DNA of 64,000 nt from Amaricoccus solimangrovi (lineage in GTDB: Bacteria; Pseudomonadota; Alphaproteobacteria; Rhodobacterales; Rhodobacteraceae). The stretch is taken from NCBI RefSeq assembly GCF_006385685.1, contig NZ_VFRP01000006.1, forward strand, positions 1-64,000, in the 5' to 3' direction. Below, in pieces: positions 18,949 to 27,034 of the stretch; position 1 is the first letter of the stretch; each line of letters opens with the position of its first letter. The notes beneath the pieces were generated by a model. It was not told the DNA's origin and made no database searches. It saw only the letters and a list, made by a program, of their open reading frames with translations. The position numbers and the translations under genes are program-made.

Positions 18949-18985
18949 ACTCTAAAGTTCAGGAATCTTTAGAGAGTTTAGAGTC
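18949..18985. promoter_or_regulatory. Repeated TTTAGAG boxes, candidate ParA/RepB operator
   Basis: CTCTAAAG (18950-18957) and CTTTAGAG (18967-18974) form a perfect inverted repeat with a 9-bp spacer. A third copy, GTTTAGAG, follows at 18976-18983. The cluster is AT-rich within a GC-rich region and lies between the divergent parA and repB starts. Confidence 0.5.
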
Positions 18986-19030
18986 TTTGCGCTCGGGATT
19001 CGGTGTAAAATCAATCCGTTGAGGGGCAAT

Positions 19031-19282
19031 GGGTATCCATGGACAGGAGCAGCGGGCCCCGTCTACGGGATGACCGGGACCCGTGGACGGGAGGGTAAGT
19101 ACCCGTTGCCGGTGGATGGGGCACCGATTCGCAGGAGCGGGCCATCAAGGCTATTTTTGCTGAGAAAATGCCCCCGTCGAACCCTCGACGCCGGAAATTG
19201 GGGTGGTATCACCGCGAAAGGAACCCGTATTCGGGAACGCGTTCGGACGGGAAGGGGGCAAAGGAACCTGTATACGGGAGCG
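19031..19282 (+). repeat. Iterons of the plasmid origin
   Basis: First group: about 20-bp degenerate direct repeats starting at 19031, 19054, 19076, 19097 and 19119, spaced 21-23 bp (two helical turns). Second group: clear copies at 19220 and 19263, 43 bp apart, with a degenerate copy between. Clear copies share GG-N-ACCCGT followed by ACGGGA; the best reads GGAACCTGTATACGGGAGC. Spacing and position fit binding by the Rep_3 initiator encoded just downstream. Confidence 0.7.
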
Positions 19283-19401
19283 TCCATCAAGAGGATTTCG
19301 CCGGAAGGAGGCCCCCGAGGTACCTGCGCGGACCTGGTTCCCGGGTGCTTGCGGAGCCTCGGTGGTTCTGTCACGCTCCCTCCAAAAGAGAGCAGGCGCG
19401 C

Positions 19402-20655
19402 ATGGGCACGACGATGGACATCCAGCGGGACAGGCTGACCGGGCCGTTGCGGCGGAGCGCGGTCAAGAAGAACGTGGCGGCGATCCATGTCTCCGGAAAG
19501 CTCACGCTGCTGCAGCGCAAGCTCTCGAACGTGCTGCTCCTCAATGCCTATGACGATCTGCTGTCGAAGCCGTCGCACCGGATCGACGCACGGGCGCTCT
19601 GCCTGATGATCGGCTACAATTCGAACGACACGGAAACGCTGAAGACGGCCCTGCGTGGTCTGGCGGAAACGGTCGCCGAATGGGACATGCTCGACGAGCG
19701 CGGGCGGCAGGAGTGGGGCGTCTCGGCGCTGCTCTCCTATGCGAAGCTGAAGGAGGGCGTCTGCGAATACGCCTATTCCCCGGCGCTCGCGGAGAAGCTG
19801 CACGATCCCAAGGTTTTCGCGCTGATCAATCTCAACATCCAGCGCCGCTTCACCTCCGGCCATGCGCTGGCGCTCTACGAGAACTGCTACCGTTTCGTCA
19901 GGACCGGATCCACCGGCTGGTGGGAGATCGCATTGTTCCGGCGGCTGATGGGCGTGGACGGCTCCGCCTATTACGAGACGTTCAAGCATCTCAACGCGAA
20001 GATCATCAAGCCCTCGGTCGCCGAGATCAACCGCGGCTCCAACATCATCGTCGCGCCCGAGTTCCGCCGGAGGGGCAGGGCGGTCGAGGAGATCCGGTTC
20101 CGCATCCGCGAGAACCCGCAACTCGCGATGTTCGAGATCGACGACGGCGAGGCGGTGCGCGGCGGCGCGGTCTATGCGCGGCTGATCGGGCTCGGCGTCG
20201 GCGACCGGCTGGCGCGGCAGTGGATCGCCGAGCATGGAGAGGGGCAGGTGGCGGAGAAGCTCGCCTACGTTGAAGGGCAGGGGAGCGTGCGCAGCCCGCT
20301 GCGCTATCTCTCCGCCGCGCTGCGCGATGGTTTCGGGCCCGCGCCTGCGACGGAGGCGGCGCCGGAGCGGCTGACGCGCGATCCGAAGGAGCAACGGCTG
20401 GAAGCAGGCGAGGACCGCGTGGCGGAGCGGGAGCGGGGCCAGCGCGCGGCGCGGCTCCGGCGTGTGCGCGACGCGGCCGCCGCCCGCACACCGACGCGGC
20501 GCGACGCCGATCGCAAGCTCTTCGCCGCCGGCCTCCGCGACGCGCTCGACGCCGAGCATTTCCGCGAGCACGGCTGGAATTCCGCGCTCAACGCGCGCGC
20601 GATCCTCGCCTTCTGGGAGGAACTCGAGCCCGGGATCTTCGACGGGCTCGACTGA
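19402..20655 (+). CDS. repB: Replication initiator protein, Rep_3 (RepB) family
   Basis: 417 residues with two winged-helix domains: the first about residues 25-150 (LTLLQRKLSNVLLLNAYDDLL, RIDARALCLMIGYNSND), the second about 150-235 (LYENCYRFVRTGSTGWWEIALFRRLMG, INRGSNIIVAPEF). It binds the iterons upstream and opens the origin. ATG 19402 is chosen because the frame upstream crosses the iterons; ATG 19414 is an alternative. The Arg/Ala-rich C-terminal third is a variable tail. Its presence with parAB is the main evidence that the window is plasmid or chromid DNA. Confidence 0.87.
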   Translation: MGTTMDIQRDRLTGPLRRSAVKKNVAAIHVSGKLTLLQRKLSNVLLLNAYDDLLSKPSHRIDARALCLMIGYNSNDTETLKTALRGLAETVAEWDMLDERGRQEWGVSALLSYAKLKEGVCEYAYSPALAEKLHDPKVFALINLNIQRRFTSGHALALYENCYRFVRTGSTGWWEIALFRRLMGVDGSAYYETFKHLNAKIIKPSVAEINRGSNIIVAPEFRRRGRAVEEIRFRIRENPQLAMFEIDDGEAVRGGAVYARLIGLGVGDRLARQWIAEHGEGQVAEKLAYVEGQGSVRSPLRYLSAALRDGFGPAPATEAAPERLTRDPKEQRLEAGEDRVAERERGQRAARLRRVRDAAAARTPTRRDADRKLFAAGLRDALDAEHFREHGWNSALNARAILAFWEELEPGIFDGLD

Positions 20656-20708
20656 TGCCTCCCAAGGCGCGGGCGGCCCTGTAGGTCAGTTCGAGCCCTG
20701 GCACGCGG

Positions 20709-20736
20709 GCCCGCTCTCCTTCGAAGGGCGGGCTTT
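20709..20736 (+). terminator. Hairpin after repB
   Basis: Stem GCCCGC (20709-20714) with GCGGGC (20728-20733), with the palindrome CTTCGAAG in between, followed by TTT. It lies between the repB stop and the biotin transporter operon, so it probably insulates them. Confidence 0.6.
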
Positions 20737-20817
20737 CCTGTCGGGGGGCATCGGATTAAAGAGGCGCCGGAAAACGCTGTCCGCCACCGCGGCTCGGGAA
20801 TTCCGGAGGTGAACGGG

Positions 20818-21558
20818 TTGCAGATGGGCGGAGAGGCCGCGTGGACGATCCAGCTCGACGACCTCGGCTATGAGGTCGCGGGTCGCGCGGTCCTGTCCGG
20901 CGTCACGCTGCGCTCCTCGAGCCGCCACATCGGCATCGTCGGGCGCAACGGCTCGGGCAAGAGCACGCTGGCGCGGCTCCTGGCCGGGCTTCTGGCGCCG
21001 AGCAGCGGGCGCATCCGCGTCGCCGGAATCGATCTCTTCCGCGACCGCCGCGCGGCGCTGCGCACGGTCGGCATCCTCTTCCAGAACCCCGAGCACCAGA
21101 TCATCTTTCCCCGCGTCGGCGAGGAGATCGCCTTCGGCTTGCGCCAGCAGGGACGGAGCAGGGCCGAGGCGGAGGAGGGCTGCGGGGCCGTCCTGCGGTC
21201 CTTCGACAAGGCGCACTGGAAGGACGCGCCGATCTCGGCCCTATCGCAGGGGCAGAAGCATCTGGTCTGCATGATGGCGGTGCTCGCCATGCGCCCGCGC
21301 CTGCTGATCCTCGACGAGCCCTACGCGGGCCTCGACATTCCGACGCGGCGCCAGCTCGGCCGCTATCTGCGGCGGGCCGACACGCGGCTCCTGCACATCT
21401 CGCACGAACCCGGCGATCTCGCGGAGTGCGACGAGCTGTTCTGGCTGGACCGCGGGCGGATCGTCGCGCGGGGAGAGGCCGCGCATCTGCTGCCCGAGTT
21501 CAGGGCCGAGATGATCCGGCTGGGGGATCTCGATGATATCGCTGACTTCGCCGATTGA
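20818..21558 (+). CDS. bioM: Energy-coupling factor ATPase of a biotin transporter
   Basis: 246 residues from a TTG start placed 8 nt after GGAGG; ATG at 20824 is an alternative. CbiO-type ABC ATPase with Walker A GRNGSGKST, Q-loop FQNPEHQ, a degenerate signature LSQGQK, Walker B LLILDEP and an H-loop HISHEP. It powers the BioN/BioY complex in the inner membrane. Overlaps bioN by 26 nt. No BioR-type box was recognised upstream. Assignment rests on the bioN and bioY neighbours. Confidence 0.87.
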   Translation: MQMGGEAAWTIQLDDLGYEVAGRAVLSGVTLRSSSRHIGIVGRNGSGKSTLARLLAGLLAPSSGRIRVAGIDLFRDRRAALRTVGILFQNPEHQIIFPRVGEEIAFGLRQQGRSRAEAEEGCGAVLRSFDKAHWKDAPISALSQGQKHLVCMMAVLAMRPRLLILDEPYAGLDIPTRRQLGRYLRRADTRLLHISHEPGDLAECDELFWLDRGRIVARGEAAHLLPEFRAEMIRLGDLDDIADFAD

Positions 21559-22150
21559 GACCCGCGCGCACCGCTGGCCGGCGGGATGGAAGCTCGGCGC
21601 GCTCTGCCTCGCCTCGACCGGGCTGTTCCTGACCGACAGCCTCGCCGTCCATCTCGTGGCGCTGCTCCTCGCGCTCGCGCTCTACGCCGCGCCGGGACGG
21701 ATCTTCCTCCGCGCTGGCCTGCGCGGATTGCGCGTGGCGCTGCCCTTCGCCGCCGTGCTCATCGTCTGGCACGCGGCGACGGGAGACCTGCGCGCCGGGG
21801 TGCTCATCACGCTGCGCATGGTCACGCTGATCGCGCTCGCCAATCTGGTGACGATGACCACCGGTCTCGAGGATCTGGTCGAGCTCGTCCGCCGCCTGAC
21901 CGCGCCGCTGCGCCGGCTCGGCCTGCCCACCTATCCGCTGGAAACCGCGATCCCCCTGGTGATCCGCTTCACCCCCGTCCTGGTCGCCCATGCCGAGACG
22001 CTGGCGCTGGCGTGGCGCGCCCGGTCCCGCCACCGCCCCGGCTGGCGGCTGGTCCTGCCTCTCACCCTTCGCGCGCTGGACGACGCCGACCGCGTCGGTG
22101 AAGCTTTGCGCGCCCGGGGCGGCCCGATTGGCATTTCGCAACAGGAGTAA
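21533..22150 (+). CDS. bioN: Energy-coupling factor transmembrane protein of a biotin transporter
   Basis: 205 residues, CbiQ family, with four to five membrane segments and the two short cytosolic Ala-Arg signatures that contact the ATPases (ARS in AWRARSRH, ARG in ALRARGG). Couples ATP hydrolysis by BioM to the substrate-binding BioY. It overlaps bioM by 26 nt and ends 4 nt before the bioY start, within whose ribosome site (AGGAG) it terminates. Confidence 0.87.
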   Translation: MISLTSPIETRAHRWPAGWKLGALCLASTGLFLTDSLAVHLVALLLALALYAAPGRIFLRAGLRGLRVALPFAAVLIVWHAATGDLRAGVLITLRMVTLIALANLVTMTTGLEDLVELVRRLTAPLRRLGLPTYPLETAIPLVIRFTPVLVAHAETLALAWRARSRHRPGWRLVLPLTLRALDDADRVGEALRARGGPIGISQQE

Positions 22151-22154
22151 CCGC

Positions 22155-22730
22155 ATGGAACACAACATAGCCCGGATCGCCCTCTTCGCCGCGATGATCG
22201 CGGCGCTCGGGCTGGTCCCGCAGATCACGCTCGGCTTCGGCGTGCCGATCACCGCGCAGTCGCTCGGCGTCATGCTGGCCGGCGCGGTGCTCGGCGCCCG
22301 CCGGGGCGCGGCGGCGGTCGGCCTCTTCATCCTGCTCGTCGCCCTCGGCCTGCCACTTCTCGCGGGCGGGCGTGGCGGGCTCGGCGTCTTCGTCTCGCCG
22401 ACGGCGGGCTTCGCGCTCGGCTTCCCGGTCGCGGCCTTCGCCACCGGGCTCTTCGTCGAGCGCGTCCGGCTGCCGCTCGCGGGGCTGAGGGCGGGGCTCG
22501 GCGCCGTCTTCGGCGGGATCGTGGTCCTCTACCTGCTCGGCGCGGCGGGGCTCGCGCTCGTCACGGGCAAGAGCCTCGGCGAGGCGTTCGCGCTGGTCGC
22601 AGTCTTCATCCCGGGCGACCTGCTGAAGGCGGCGATCACCGGGATGCTGGTGCAGGCGCTGTCGAAGGTGCGGCCGGAGACGCTCGCTTGGCACCGGGGC
22701 GTCGCGGGCGCGGGCGACCGGCGCCTGTGA
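22155..22730 (+). CDS. bioY: Biotin-binding S component of the transporter
   Basis: 191 residues, almost entirely hydrophobic, about six membrane helices, with the BioY hallmarks VPITAQSLGVMLAGAVLGARRGA and the central GGRGGLGVFVSPTAGFALGFPVAA motif. AGGAG lies 6 nt before the ATG. The stop overlaps a GTG start of the next gene (GTGA), tying the acyl-CoA synthetase-like gene into the operon. Confidence 0.93.
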   Translation: MEHNIARIALFAAMIAALGLVPQITLGFGVPITAQSLGVMLAGAVLGARRGAAAVGLFILLVALGLPLLAGGRGGLGVFVSPTAGFALGFPVAAFATGLFVERVRLPLAGLRAGLGAVFGGIVVLYLLGAAGLALVTGKSLGEAFALVAVFIPGDLLKAAITGMLVQALSKVRPETLAWHRGVAGAGDRRL

Positions 22731-23890
22731 GCGACGCGACGCGGCGCGCCTTCGCGCCCGCCCGGCCCGGCGCGGTGATCGAGAGCGGCGGGCGCGACCG
22801 GAACGCGCCCGCCCTTCGGGCACTGCTCGACTGCCTCGCCCGCGGCCTGCCGATCCATGCGAGCCAAGCCGGCATTCGCGCCGCCGGCCCGGAGCCGGCG
22901 CCGGTCCTCTGCTGCCAGAGTTCCGGCTCCGGGGGGCGGGTCAAGACGATCCGGCGGAGCCATGGATCTTGGATCGCGAGTTTCGAAGTCAACCGGGCCA
23001 CGTTCGGGCTCTCCGCCCGCGACTGCTACGGCGTGCTGGGCGAACTGGGGCATTCCCTGTCGCTCTACGCCACGCTCGAGGCGCTGCAACTCGGGGCGCG
23101 CGTCGCCGTGCTCGCCGGCGACGGCCCGCGGAGCCAGATCGCGCGGCTGGCCGCGGCGCGCGTCAGTGTCCTTTATGCCACGCCGACGCAACTGCGGCGG
23201 CTCCTGCTCGCGGCGGGGGAGGCGAGGCTGCCCGCGGTCACCCATGTCTTCTCCGGTGGCGGCAAGCTCGACGCCGCCTGCCGCGCGGGGGTGGCCGCGC
23301 TCTGTCCCGGCGCGGTGGTCCGGGAGTTCTACGGCGCCTCGGAAACGAGCTTCATCACGATCGCGGACGCCGCCACGCCGGTGGGCTCGGTCGGGCGGGC
23401 CTATCCGGAGGTGAGCATCCGCCTCGGCGCGGGGGGACGCGTCTTCGTCGCGAGCCCCTATCTCTTCGACGGCTACGCCGAAGCCGACCTGCCCTCGCCG
23501 CCTCGGGAGGATGGCCATCTCGGCACCGGCGACATCGGTATGCTCGACGCGGCGGGCCATCTCTTCCTGCGCGGACGCGAGAGCCGGATGGTCACCGTCG
23601 CCGACCGCACGCTGTTCCTCGAGGATATCGAGGCCGCGCTGACGGCCGCGGGCGCGGGCGTCTGCGCCGCCGTCGCGGTCCCGGACGCGCTGCGCGGCCA
23701 GGCCGTCGTCGCCATCGTCGAGGGCGGGGAGGACGCGGCGCGCGCCGCGCTGCTCGGCCGCGCCTGCCGCGACGCCCTGGGCGAGCATGCCGGGCCGCGC
23801 CGCGTGCTCTTCCTGCCGCGCCTTCCGGCGCTCGCCTCCGGCAAGCCGGATCTCGCGGCGCTCGCGCGCATGGTCGGCCCCGCGCCATGA
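22727..23890 (+). CDS. Acyl-CoA synthetase-like protein (AMP-binding), biotin-operon linked
   Basis: 387 residues from a GTG start in a 4-nt overlap with bioY. The adenylate-forming enzyme motifs are present: P-loop SSGSGG, FYGASE, GTGDIG, and a C-terminal SGKPD containing the catalytic-type Lys. It is shorter than usual for the family, mainly at the N-terminus. Gene order bioY, AMP-binding, thiolase matches the bioY-linked yhfUTS cluster known from Bacillus, so a role in making or salvaging an acyl precursor of biotin (pimeloyl type) is suspected. Substrate unknown. Confidence 0.75.
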   Translation: MSDATRRAFAPARPGAVIESGGRDRNAPALRALLDCLARGLPIHASQAGIRAAGPEPAPVLCCQSSGSGGRVKTIRRSHGSWIASFEVNRATFGLSARDCYGVLGELGHSLSLYATLEALQLGARVAVLAGDGPRSQIARLAAARVSVLYATPTQLRRLLLAAGEARLPAVTHVFSGGGKLDAACRAGVAALCPGAVVREFYGASETSFITIADAATPVGSVGRAYPEVSIRLGAGGRVFVASPYLFDGYAEADLPSPPREDGHLGTGDIGMLDAAGHLFLRGRESRMVTVADRTLFLEDIEAALTAAGAGVCAAVAVPDALRGQAVVAIVEGGEDAARAALLGRACRDALGEHAGPRRVLFLPRLPALASGKPDLAALARMVGPAP

Positions 23891-24996
23891 CCGGCCCCGT
23901 CATCGTCGGCGCCCGCCGACTCGCCGTCGTCCCGCGCGGCGGCGGCTTCCGGCTGCTTGAAATTCACCAGCTGGCCGCGCCGGTCATCGCCGCGCTGCTC
24001 GAAGACGCGGGGCTGGGGCGCGAGGCCGTCGACGAGGTGATCCTCGCCAACGCGCTCGGGGGCGGCGGCAATCCGGCGCGGCTGGCGGCGCTGGCGGCGG
24101 GTCTGCCGGAGCGGGTAGGGGGGCTCTCGGTCGACCGGCAATGCGTCGGGGGCATGGACGCCATCCTGCTCGCCGACGCGTTGATCCGCGCCGGGAGGCA
24201 TGAGGTGATCGCCGCGGGCGGCGCCGAGAGCTACTCCCGCCGGCCCTCGCGCCTGCGTACCGATCCCGGCGGGGGGGAAGCCGTTCCCTACGACCAGCCG
24301 CCGTTCACTCCCTGGCCCGACCGCGATCCGGGAATGGCCGAGGCTGCCGGGGCGCTGGCGGAAAGGCTCGGCATCTCCCGCGAGGAGCAGGACGCATGGG
24401 CGATCGCCAGCCATGCGCGCGCTCTGGCGGCCGCGCCGCGGTTGCCGGCGGAGATCGTGCCCCTGTCCGGGATCGAAGCCGATCCCTTCGCCCGCCGGAT
24501 CACGGCGCGCATCTGCGCCCGCGCGCCGGTCCTCGCGGGCGGTGTGACCACCGCCAACACCGCCGTCGCCGCCGATGGCGCGGCCTTCTGTCTCCTGGTC
24601 TCGGACCGGATCGCCCGGCGCCTGTCCACGCCGAGGCTGCGCGTCCTGGCGGGTGCGACGCTGGGCGCCGATCCCGCGCTGCCGGGCCTCGCCCCGGTCC
24701 CCGCCATCCGCGCGGTGCTGGAGGAGACCGGGCTGGAACCCGCGGTCTTCGCGGCGGTCGAGCTCATGGAGGCCTTCGCGGTCCAGGCCATCGCCTGCGC
24801 CCGGCTGGCCGGCCTGCCGGCGGCGCGCGTCAACCGGGGCGGGGGCGCCCTCGCGCGGGGTCATCCGATCGGCGCCTCCGGCGCGATCAACCTGACGCGG
24901 CTGGTCCATGAACTCGGCCCGGGCGAGAGCGGGCTCGCCGCCATCGCCGCGGCGGGCGGGCTCGGCACCGCCGTCGCGCTCGAACGGCTGGCCTGA
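23887..24996 (+). CDS. Thiolase-like protein with altered active site
   Basis: 369 residues, starting in a 4-nt overlap with the preceding gene. Thiolase fold with the acyl-accepting Cys86 in SVDRQCVGG and the conserved His326 in ALARGHPIGASG. Two other catalytic positions differ: the Cys of the C-terminal CxGGG motif is Ala354 (AAIAAAGG), and the Asn of NEAF is Met (MEAF). It therefore probably does not do ordinary Claisen condensation or thiolysis. It is the last gene of the biotin-transport operon, comparable to yhfS in Bacillus. Confidence 0.75.
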   Translation: MTGPVIVGARRLAVVPRGGGFRLLEIHQLAAPVIAALLEDAGLGREAVDEVILANALGGGGNPARLAALAAGLPERVGGLSVDRQCVGGMDAILLADALIRAGRHEVIAAGGAESYSRRPSRLRTDPGGGEAVPYDQPPFTPWPDRDPGMAEAAGALAERLGISREEQDAWAIASHARALAAAPRLPAEIVPLSGIEADPFARRITARICARAPVLAGGVTTANTAVAADGAAFCLLVSDRIARRLSTPRLRVLAGATLGADPALPGLAPVPAIRAVLEETGLEPAVFAAVELMEAFAVQAIACARLAGLPAARVNRGGGALARGHPIGASGAINLTRLVHELGPGESGLAAIAAAGGLGTAVALERLA

Positions 24997-25005
24997 GCCG
25001 GGACG

Positions 25006-25680
25006 CTAGAAGCCGCGAAAGCTGGCGTAGGCCGGCAGATCCTCGCGCTCGGTGCGCACGGCGTTTTCCGCCGCCCCGGGATCGGGCCAGCCGAGCGCGA
25101 CGCCGCAGACGACCATCTCCTCCTCGGGCAGGTCGAGGAAACGATGCACCGTCGGCGCGTAATTGGCGAGCGCGCCGATGCCGGTCGCGCCAAGCCCGCG
25201 CGCCTCCGCCGCCAGCAGGAGCGCCATCAGGCTCATCCCGAGGTCCATGAAGCAGCCCTTGCCCATGTTCCGGTCGATCGTCACGACGATGCCCACCGGG
25301 GCGCCGAAGAAGGCGTAGTTGCGCCGGAACTGCCGCCGCCGCCCCTCCACGTCGCGCCGCCCGATCCCGAGCGCGCGGTAGAGCGCGTAGCCCGCCGCCC
25401 GCTGTCGTGCCCTGAGCGGCGCGGGCATCGGCTCGGGAAAATAGGAATATTCCGCCGTCTCGGGCAGTCCCTCGGCCAGCGCGGCGTCGAGCCGCGCGAC
25501 GAGATCGCCAAGCGGCGCGCCGGTCAGCACATGAAAGGTACCCGGCTGGAGATTGGCCCCGCTCGGCGCCATCCGGGCCAGGCGGAGGATCTCCTCGATC
25601 GACTCGCGCGCGACGGGCCGGTCGAGATAGGCCCGGACCGAGCGCCTGCGCCGCATCAGCGAACCGAAATCGTCCCGCAT
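25006..25680 (-). CDS. Nitroreductase-family FMN oxidoreductase
   Basis: 224 residues. N-terminal FMN-binding signature [14 protein letters not shown] and the [11 protein letters not shown] loop; later [15 protein letters not shown] and [11 protein letters not shown] near the C-terminus, as in NAD(P)H-dependent nitroreductases. It is convergent with the thiolase gene, ending 9 bp from it. The physiological electron acceptor cannot be told; family members reduce nitro, quinone or flavin substrates. Confidence 0.85.
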   Translation of the reverse strand: MRDDFGSLMRRRRSVRAYLDRPVARESIEEILRLARMAPSGANLQPGTFHVLTGAPLGDLVARLDAALAEGLPETAEYSYFPEPMPAPLRARQRAAGYALYRALGIGRRDVEGRRRQFRRNYAFFGAPVGIVVTIDRNMGKGCFMDLGMSLMALLLAAEARGLGATGIGALANYAPTVHRFLDLPEEEMVVCGVALGWPDPGAAENAVRTEREDLPAYASFRGF

Positions 25681-25914
25681 TCCCCGCCTCGCGGATCCCA
25701 GATTGAAGGTCTGCCTAACGGTGGCATGCCGGGGAGGTCAAGCCGGCTCCGGCCGCACGCCGTCCGGTTGAAATGCCGGAAGCCGTTTCTTTCTTGAGGT
25801 ATCGCAAGACGCTTTTGGAGCGTGCCGAAGACGCGGGCACGAATTCGCCGTTGTCACGGCCGCGCCGAGCATGCCACAACTTTTGCGAACGTTTTCGGGA
25901 AAGAGGCCGTTGGC

Positions 25915-27027
25915 ATGATGGCACGTGCGAGTTCGCTCCGCGCGGCGTTGATTTCGCTTTCGCTGCTCATCGCCGGCGCCGCGGGCGCCCAGACCGCCGC
26001 GCCGAAACCCGCGGTGACGGTGGCGCCGGCGGAGATGACGCAGGTCCGCGGAACGGCGGGCTTCACCGGGCGGGCGGTGGCGACCCAGCGCGTCGACATC
26101 CGCGCCCGGGTCACCGGCTTTCTCGAACAGATGAACTTCCGCGAGGGCGCCCAGGTCAAGGCGGGCGACGTGCTCTACCGGATCGAGGATACCGATTACC
26201 GCGCCGCGGTCGCGGCGACCGAGGGTTCGATCCAGTCGGCCCAGGCCTCGCTCGATTTCGCGAAGCTGGAGCAGGACCGCAAGCGGCAGCTGGTGCGCCA
26301 GCAGGCGGTCGCCGAGAACGAACTCGACTTCGCGACGGCCTCGGTCGGGCAGGCCGAGGGCCAGCTCGCCCAGCTCGAGGCCACGCTCGACCAGGCGAAG
26401 CTCAAGCTCTCCTATACCGAGATCACCGCGCCCTTCGACGGCATCATCGGGCTGAGCGCGGTCGACGTGGGCGCGCTCGTCGGTCCCGAAAGCGGCGCGC
26501 TCACCACGCTGACGCAGCTCGATCCGATCTACGTGACCTTCCCCGTCGCCACCGCTACCGTGCTCGACTATCAGGAGAGGATCGCCGCCGGCAAGGCGAC
26601 CGCGCTCGGCGCGGTCCATCTGACGCTTGCCAACGGCACTCCCTTCGCGCAGGCCGGCTCGCTCGATTTCGTGGCGCCGACCGTGCAGCAGGGCACGGAC
26701 ACGATCACGCTGCGCGCGACCTTTGCCAATCCCGACCGGATCCTGCGCGACAACGCGCTCGTCAACGTGACGCTCGAGGCCAAGACCCCGGAGGCGGATC
26801 TGACGATACCCCGGCAGGCGGTGCAGCGCGACCAGATGGGCGCCTTCGTCCTCGTCGTGGACGCCCAGTCGAAGGTCGAACTCAGGCGCGTCGAGACCGG
26901 GGCGACCCAGCTCGACCGGATCGTGATCACCTCCGGGCTCAAGGAGGGCGAGAATGTCATCGTGGACGGCATCAACAAGGTCCGGCCCGGCATAACGGTC
27001 GACGCGGCCACCGGCCAGGCGGGCTGA
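25915..27027 (+). CDS. RND efflux periplasmic adaptor subunit
   Basis: 370 residues. A Sec signal peptide ([25 protein letters not shown]) precedes a membrane-fusion protein: split lipoyl domain ([32 protein letters not shown]), a coiled-coil hairpin (about 90-150), the closing lipoyl half and a beta-barrel. ATG 25915 has AAGAGG 8 nt upstream; the longer frame to 25822 lacks a signal peptide at its start. It lies 7 bp before the pump gene. It bridges the pump to an outer-membrane channel, which is not encoded nearby. Confidence 0.9.
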   Translation: MMARASSLRAALISLSLLIAGAAGAQTAAPKPAVTVAPAEMTQVRGTAGFTGRAVATQRVDIRARVTGFLEQMNFREGAQVKAGDVLYRIEDTDYRAAVAATEGSIQSAQASLDFAKLEQDRKRQLVRQQAVAENELDFATASVGQAEGQLAQLEATLDQAKLKLSYTEITAPFDGIIGLSAVDVGALVGPESGALTTLTQLDPIYVTFPVATATVLDYQERIAAGKATALGAVHLTLANGTPFAQAGSLDFVAPTVQQGTDTITLRATFANPDRILRDNALVNVTLEAKTPEADLTIPRQAVQRDQMGAFVLVVDAQSKVELRRVETGATQLDRIVITSGLKEGENVIVDGINKVRPGITVDAATGQAG

Positions 27028-27034
27028 TCCGGAG

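Larger units (their letters stand above)
18787..19401. other. Origin of replication and divergent parA/repB control region
   Basis: A 615-bp gene-free stretch. From left to right it holds: a nested inverted repeat with a parS-like centre (18887-18930), three TTTAGAG-type boxes (18949-18985), five ~20-bp iterons spaced 21-23 bp (19031-19138), an AT-rich hairpin ATTTTT/AAAAT (19153-19169), a CGTCGA-ACCC-TCGACG hairpin (19175-19190), and a second iteron group (19220-19282). This is the expected layout of an iteron-controlled Rep_3 origin. An open frame extending repB upstream through the iterons is not considered coding. Confidence 0.75.

Noticed and set aside
19168-19401. Upstream extension of repB
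   Set aside because: It runs through the iterons and hairpins; the initiator domain starts after 19402.
20656-20817. BioR-type box (TTAT-N2-ATAA palindrome) before bioM
   Set aside because: I searched by eye and found no match; biotin control here is not explained.
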